Shown here in pieces: positions 61,396 to 64,000 of a DNA stretch of 64,000 nucleotides. The DNA lies in contig JACKHB010000003.1 of assembly GCA_020639195.1 (NCBI GenBank), positions 248,001-312,000 on the forward strand. Reading direction: 5' to 3'. The position numbers were made by a program, and so were the translations under genes. Below the pieces are notes generated by a model that ran no database searches, was not told the origin of the DNA, and saw only the letters and a list, made by a program, of their open reading frames with translations. Position 1 is the first letter of the stretch; the number at the start of each line of letters is the position of its first letter. The stretch is from Phycisphaeraceae bacterium (GTDB lineage Bacteria > Planctomycetota > Phycisphaerae > Phycisphaerales > UBA1924).

Positions 61396-63141
61396 ATGCC
61401 CACACACCACTACGACGTGGCGATCATCGGCGGGGGCCCCTCGGGCACCACGGCCGGATCTCTGCTGAAGAAATACGACCCCGCGCTCCGCGCGGTCATC
61501 CTCGAGAAGGAGCGGTTTCCGCGCCCCCACATCGGCGAGAGTCAGTTGCCCGCCCTGGCGCCCGTGCTCGACGAGATGGGCGTGTGGGACAAGGTCGAGG
61601 CGGCCGGATTCCCGATCAAGCTCGGCGGATCCTTCACCTGGGGCAGCGACCAGGAGTCATGGGACTTCAACTTCTACCCGGAGGAGTTGTTCCAGGATGA
61701 GCCGCGTCCGGCCAGGTATCAGGGGCAGAGGCTGTTCACCGCCTTCCAGGTCGAGCGGGCGATCTACGACACAATCCTGCTGCGCCACGCCGAGAGCCTC
61801 GGCGTCGAGGTGCGCGAGGCAACGATGGTGCGCGATGTGAAGCGCGAAGGGGACCGCATCACCGGGTTTGAGCTCGACTCTGGCGAGACGATCACGGCGC
61901 GCCACTACCTCGACGGCTCGGGATCGCCAGCAGTGCTACGACGGGCCATGGGCGTTGTCTCTGTCGCGCCCAGGGAGCTTCGCAACATCGCAATCTGGGA
62001 CTACTGGGAGAACGCTGAATGGGCCGTCCACATTGGGATCGGCGGCACGAAGATCCAGGTGCGCAGCCTGCCGTATGGGTGGATCTGGTTCATTCCATTG
62101 GGCCCGACGCGGACCAGCGTGGGCCTCGTGTGCCCCTCTGAGTACTACAAGCAGCGGGGATTGTCGTCCTCGGAGCTCTATCACGCGGCGCTGAAGGAGC
62201 AGCCGCAGATCGCCCACCTGCTGCGCAACGCGACCGCCCGTGGCGACGTCGAGACGACCAAGGACTGGTCACATCTGTCCGAGCGGCTGGTGGGGGAGAA
62301 CTGGTTCCTGATTGGCGAGGCGTGCGGGTTTGCGGATCCAATCCTCTCGGCGGGCATGACGCTCGCGCACCAGTCGGCCCGGCACGCGGCCTACACGATT
62401 CTGGAGTTGGACCGTGGCGAACTCGATGCTGCGTGGCTGCGGTCCTGGTACAACGAGCGGAACCGTCTGAACATTGGGCAGCACATCCGATTCGCACAGT
62501 TTTGGTACGCGTCCAACGGGTGCTTCAAGGACCTCAAGGAGAACTGCCGCAAGATCGCCGACGAAGCGGGGATGAGCCTCTCGCCCAAGGAGGCGTGGGA
62601 GTGGCTGGCACGAGGCGGATTCAGCGCCGACAACATCGGCTTGGCCCGGGCCGGCTCGTTCAATGTGGCCGGTTCGAAGCGCATGGTCGAGCACTTCTTC
62701 GGACAGGCGCTCACGTACTCGCTGGAGGACTACAACCGATTCGAGTTGAATCTCCAGGGCGCGAAGGCAGGATTCGCGGGGTCGCTGATCAAGGGTCGCA
62801 TCAAGAAGGTTCCGTGCTATCGACGTGACGGGAGGATGCTGCCGCGAGCCGCGGACTACGGGATCGTGCTCAGCGCTCTGGAGCGGACCAGCGATGGCCA
62901 GGGAATCATGGACTTCATCCGCGGGACCGTGGGAGTCAGGCTGGCGCCCACGGATCGGCAGACGCTGCTTCTGCGGGCGCTGCAGGCCCTCGAAGCGATG
63001 ATTCATGATGGCTGGGTCACGACCGGGTTCGATCCCAGGAGGCCGAAGATCGAACTTCCGCCGGCCGTTACGCCGCTGTTCCGGACCACGGCCGAGGGCG
63101 AACAGGCGATGCGCGAGAAGAAATCGAGTCAAGCGGGCTGA
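61396..63141 (+). CDS. FAD-dependent halogenase-like oxidoreductase (paralog 2)
   Basis: A 581-residue flavoprotein starting MPTHHYDVAIIGGGPSGTTAG. It shares with its neighbour RPHIGESQLP, PIKLGGSFTWGSD, GWIWFIPLGPTRTS and ACGFADPILSAGMTLAHQS. The two are co-directional and 106 nt apart, clearly a duplication. CCGGAG 5-10 nt before the ATG provides a ribosome-binding site. Family, motifs and caveats are as for the first. The product is unknown; no acyl-carrier protein or polyketide gene is nearby. Confidence 0.78.
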   Translation: MPTHHYDVAIIGGGPSGTTAGSLLKKYDPALRAVILEKERFPRPHIGESQLPALAPVLDEMGVWDKVEAAGFPIKLGGSFTWGSDQESWDFNFYPEELFQDEPRPARYQGQRLFTAFQVERAIYDTILLRHAESLGVEVREATMVRDVKREGDRITGFELDSGETITARHYLDGSGSPAVLRRAMGVVSVAPRELRNIAIWDYWENAEWAVHIGIGGTKIQVRSLPYGWIWFIPLGPTRTSVGLVCPSEYYKQRGLSSSELYHAALKEQPQIAHLLRNATARGDVETTKDWSHLSERLVGENWFLIGEACGFADPILSAGMTLAHQSARHAAYTILELDRGELDAAWLRSWYNERNRLNIGQHIRFAQFWYASNGCFKDLKENCRKIADEAGMSLSPKEAWEWLARGGFSADNIGLARAGSFNVAGSKRMVEHFFGQALTYSLEDYNRFELNLQGAKAGFAGSLIKGRIKKVPCYRRDGRMLPRAADYGIVLSALERTSDGQGIMDFIRGTVGVRLAPTDRQTLLLRALQALEAMIHDGWVTTGFDPRRPKIELPPAVTPLFRTTAEGEQAMREKKSSQAG

Positions 63142-63171
63142 CCCACCGAGCGCCGGAATTCCTTTCCGGGG

Positions 63172-63588
63172 TTAGGACCTGGAGGCGGCGGCGAGCATGG
63201 CGGTCGCCGCGGGGAGCCAGTCGTCCTCGACCCAGCGTTCGCCCAACGGCAGGACGCGGCCGTAGGGCCACCTGGCGAGTTCGAGTTCGCCGATCATCGC
63301 CGCGCTCCGCGTTGGTCGAGTGCACAATGACTGGGATCGGCGAGATGCCGCTCTTAATCAGCCTGCGCACGGCTACGAGTCCATCGCCGGGATCGGTCTC
63401 GGCGAGGTCGTGGTCGAGCGAGATGAGGGCCCAGGTCCTGGCGGGCTCGGCGATCGCGATGCTGAACGCGTCGAGCGTCTGCACTGTCTCGATTGGTTCG
63501 GGCCGTGTGGCGGCGTGCCACGCGGCTCGGAAGCGATCGAGGCGCGCGCGTCGTCGAGGATGAGAACGACGGCGGGCGTCTTCAGGCC
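63172..63588 (-). pseudogene. Cyclic-phosphate receiver-like gene, frameshifted
   Basis: The strand reads VVLILDDAR, then TVQTLDAFSIAIAEPA and WALISLDHDLAETDPGDGL, with VIVHSTNAE, typical of receiver-like domains with an LDHDL motif. Frame changes occur near 63,530 and 63,300, and the last part continues in another frame to the end AAASRS before TAA. The region also shows frame changes in pckA next to it, so sequence error is likely. Function unknown. Confidence 0.6.
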
Positions 63589-64000
63589 CTCGGGCCGGCC
63601 TTGCGGACGGCGTCGCTCATCTCGAACTTGGCGTCGTTGTCGCGGAACAGGGCCGCGAGCTTCCGGGCCTGGGCGTCGTAGGCGGCGCCGTCCTTCCACG
63701 TGTTGCGCGGGTTGAGCACCTCTCCGGGCACGCTCGGGACCGTGCTTGGGATGGGGAGCCCGAAGATGGGATCGGGCGAGAAACTCTCCTGGCCAGCGTG
63801 AGCCGTTGAGGATCGCGGTGACCATCGATGCGTGTAGGCGAGCCTGAAGCGAGATCCGGTGCCGTAGGGCCGCCCAACCAGCCCGGTATTGGAGCAGCCA
63901 TTAGACGTTGGCGCTTTATGCGGCGCTTTATCCTGATCGGTCCAGCATGTGGGCGTACTCGGCCGGCGGGCGGGCAGGAACGGGCCGCCGGAAGCATCGC
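63582..64000 (-). pseudogene. pckA: 3' end of phosphoenolpyruvate carboxykinase (ATP), partial and frameshifted
   Basis: Pieces in different frames match the C-terminal part of ATP-type PEPCK: NTGLVG then GPYGTGSR near the metal site, DPIFGLPIPSTVPS and EVLNPRNTWKDGAAYDAQA, and RKLAALFRDNDAKFE near the end. The stop is at 63582-63584. The gene begins beyond the window. PEPCK makes PEP from oxaloacetate for gluconeogenesis. The frame changes make this copy unreadable as shown; I favour errors. Confidence 0.75.

Overview
The window is high-GC DNA from a planctomycete, most likely class Phycisphaerae. The evidence is protein type rather than rRNA, since no rRNA gene is present. There are four to five C-terminal dockerin-like tails of the Asp-Phe-Phe-x-Phe-Leu-Asp kind ending in Gly-Cys or Cys-Pro, a PEP-CTERM-like anchor, a planctomycete-style ECF sigma factor next to a membrane Ser/Thr kinase, and the order tpiA-secG-yicC. 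Many starts lack a Shine-Dalgarno and carry a TANNNT box 6-9 nt upstream, so leaderless mRNAs are probably common.

Layout. 1-1.3 kb: end of an ABC permease and its HlyD-type adaptor. 1.36-5.46 kb: a small decayed element in the 3' end of a tRNA-Ala(CGC) gene, bounded by a 47-bp direct repeat. It holds a truncated integrase, a CHC2-primase fragment fused to an Rhs protein with an unknown C-terminal tail, and an overlapping small membrane protein that may be its immunity partner. 5.5-9 kb: META lipoprotein and a ZnuABC-like metal importer. 9-12.4 kb: two paralogous dockerin-anchored secreted proteins around a structured RNA with a near-perfect anti-SD match and a threonine dehydratase-like gene. 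12.7-19.9 kb: DMT exporter, a heavily frameshifted H+-pyrophosphatase, rpsU, an amidase, an outer-membrane DUF481 protein and an oxidoreductase. 19.9-27.2 kb: asparagine synthetase, then a minus-strand run of manA-like, fabZ-like, small helical protein, phosphotransferase, rsmA, HAD and HD genes. 27.2-37.4 kb: GH35-like protein, TolC-like protein, acetyltransferase, membrane protein, a SLATT-type two-domain membrane protein, and a secreted caspase/C13-like protein whose Cys and His motifs are in swapped order. 37.4-45.9 kb: glmS (frameshifted), an ArsR-SRPBCC pair with a visible promoter and operator, an ECF sigma factor, a Ser/Thr kinase and a third dockerin protein. 46-59.4 kb: SulP transporter, secreted helical protein, a sigma/anti-sigma/secreted-protein cluster, carB, PDZ protein, phosphotransferase, yicC, secG and tpiA. 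59.5-63.1 kb: two tandem FAD-dependent halogenase-like proteins. 63.2-64 kb: frameshifted receiver-like gene and the 3' end of pckA.

Three stretches (13.7-16.0, 37.85-38.05 and 63.2-64.0 kb) have dense frame changes inside normally conserved genes. These look more like local sequence errors than biology. No CRISPR array, intact insertion sequence or replication origin was seen.
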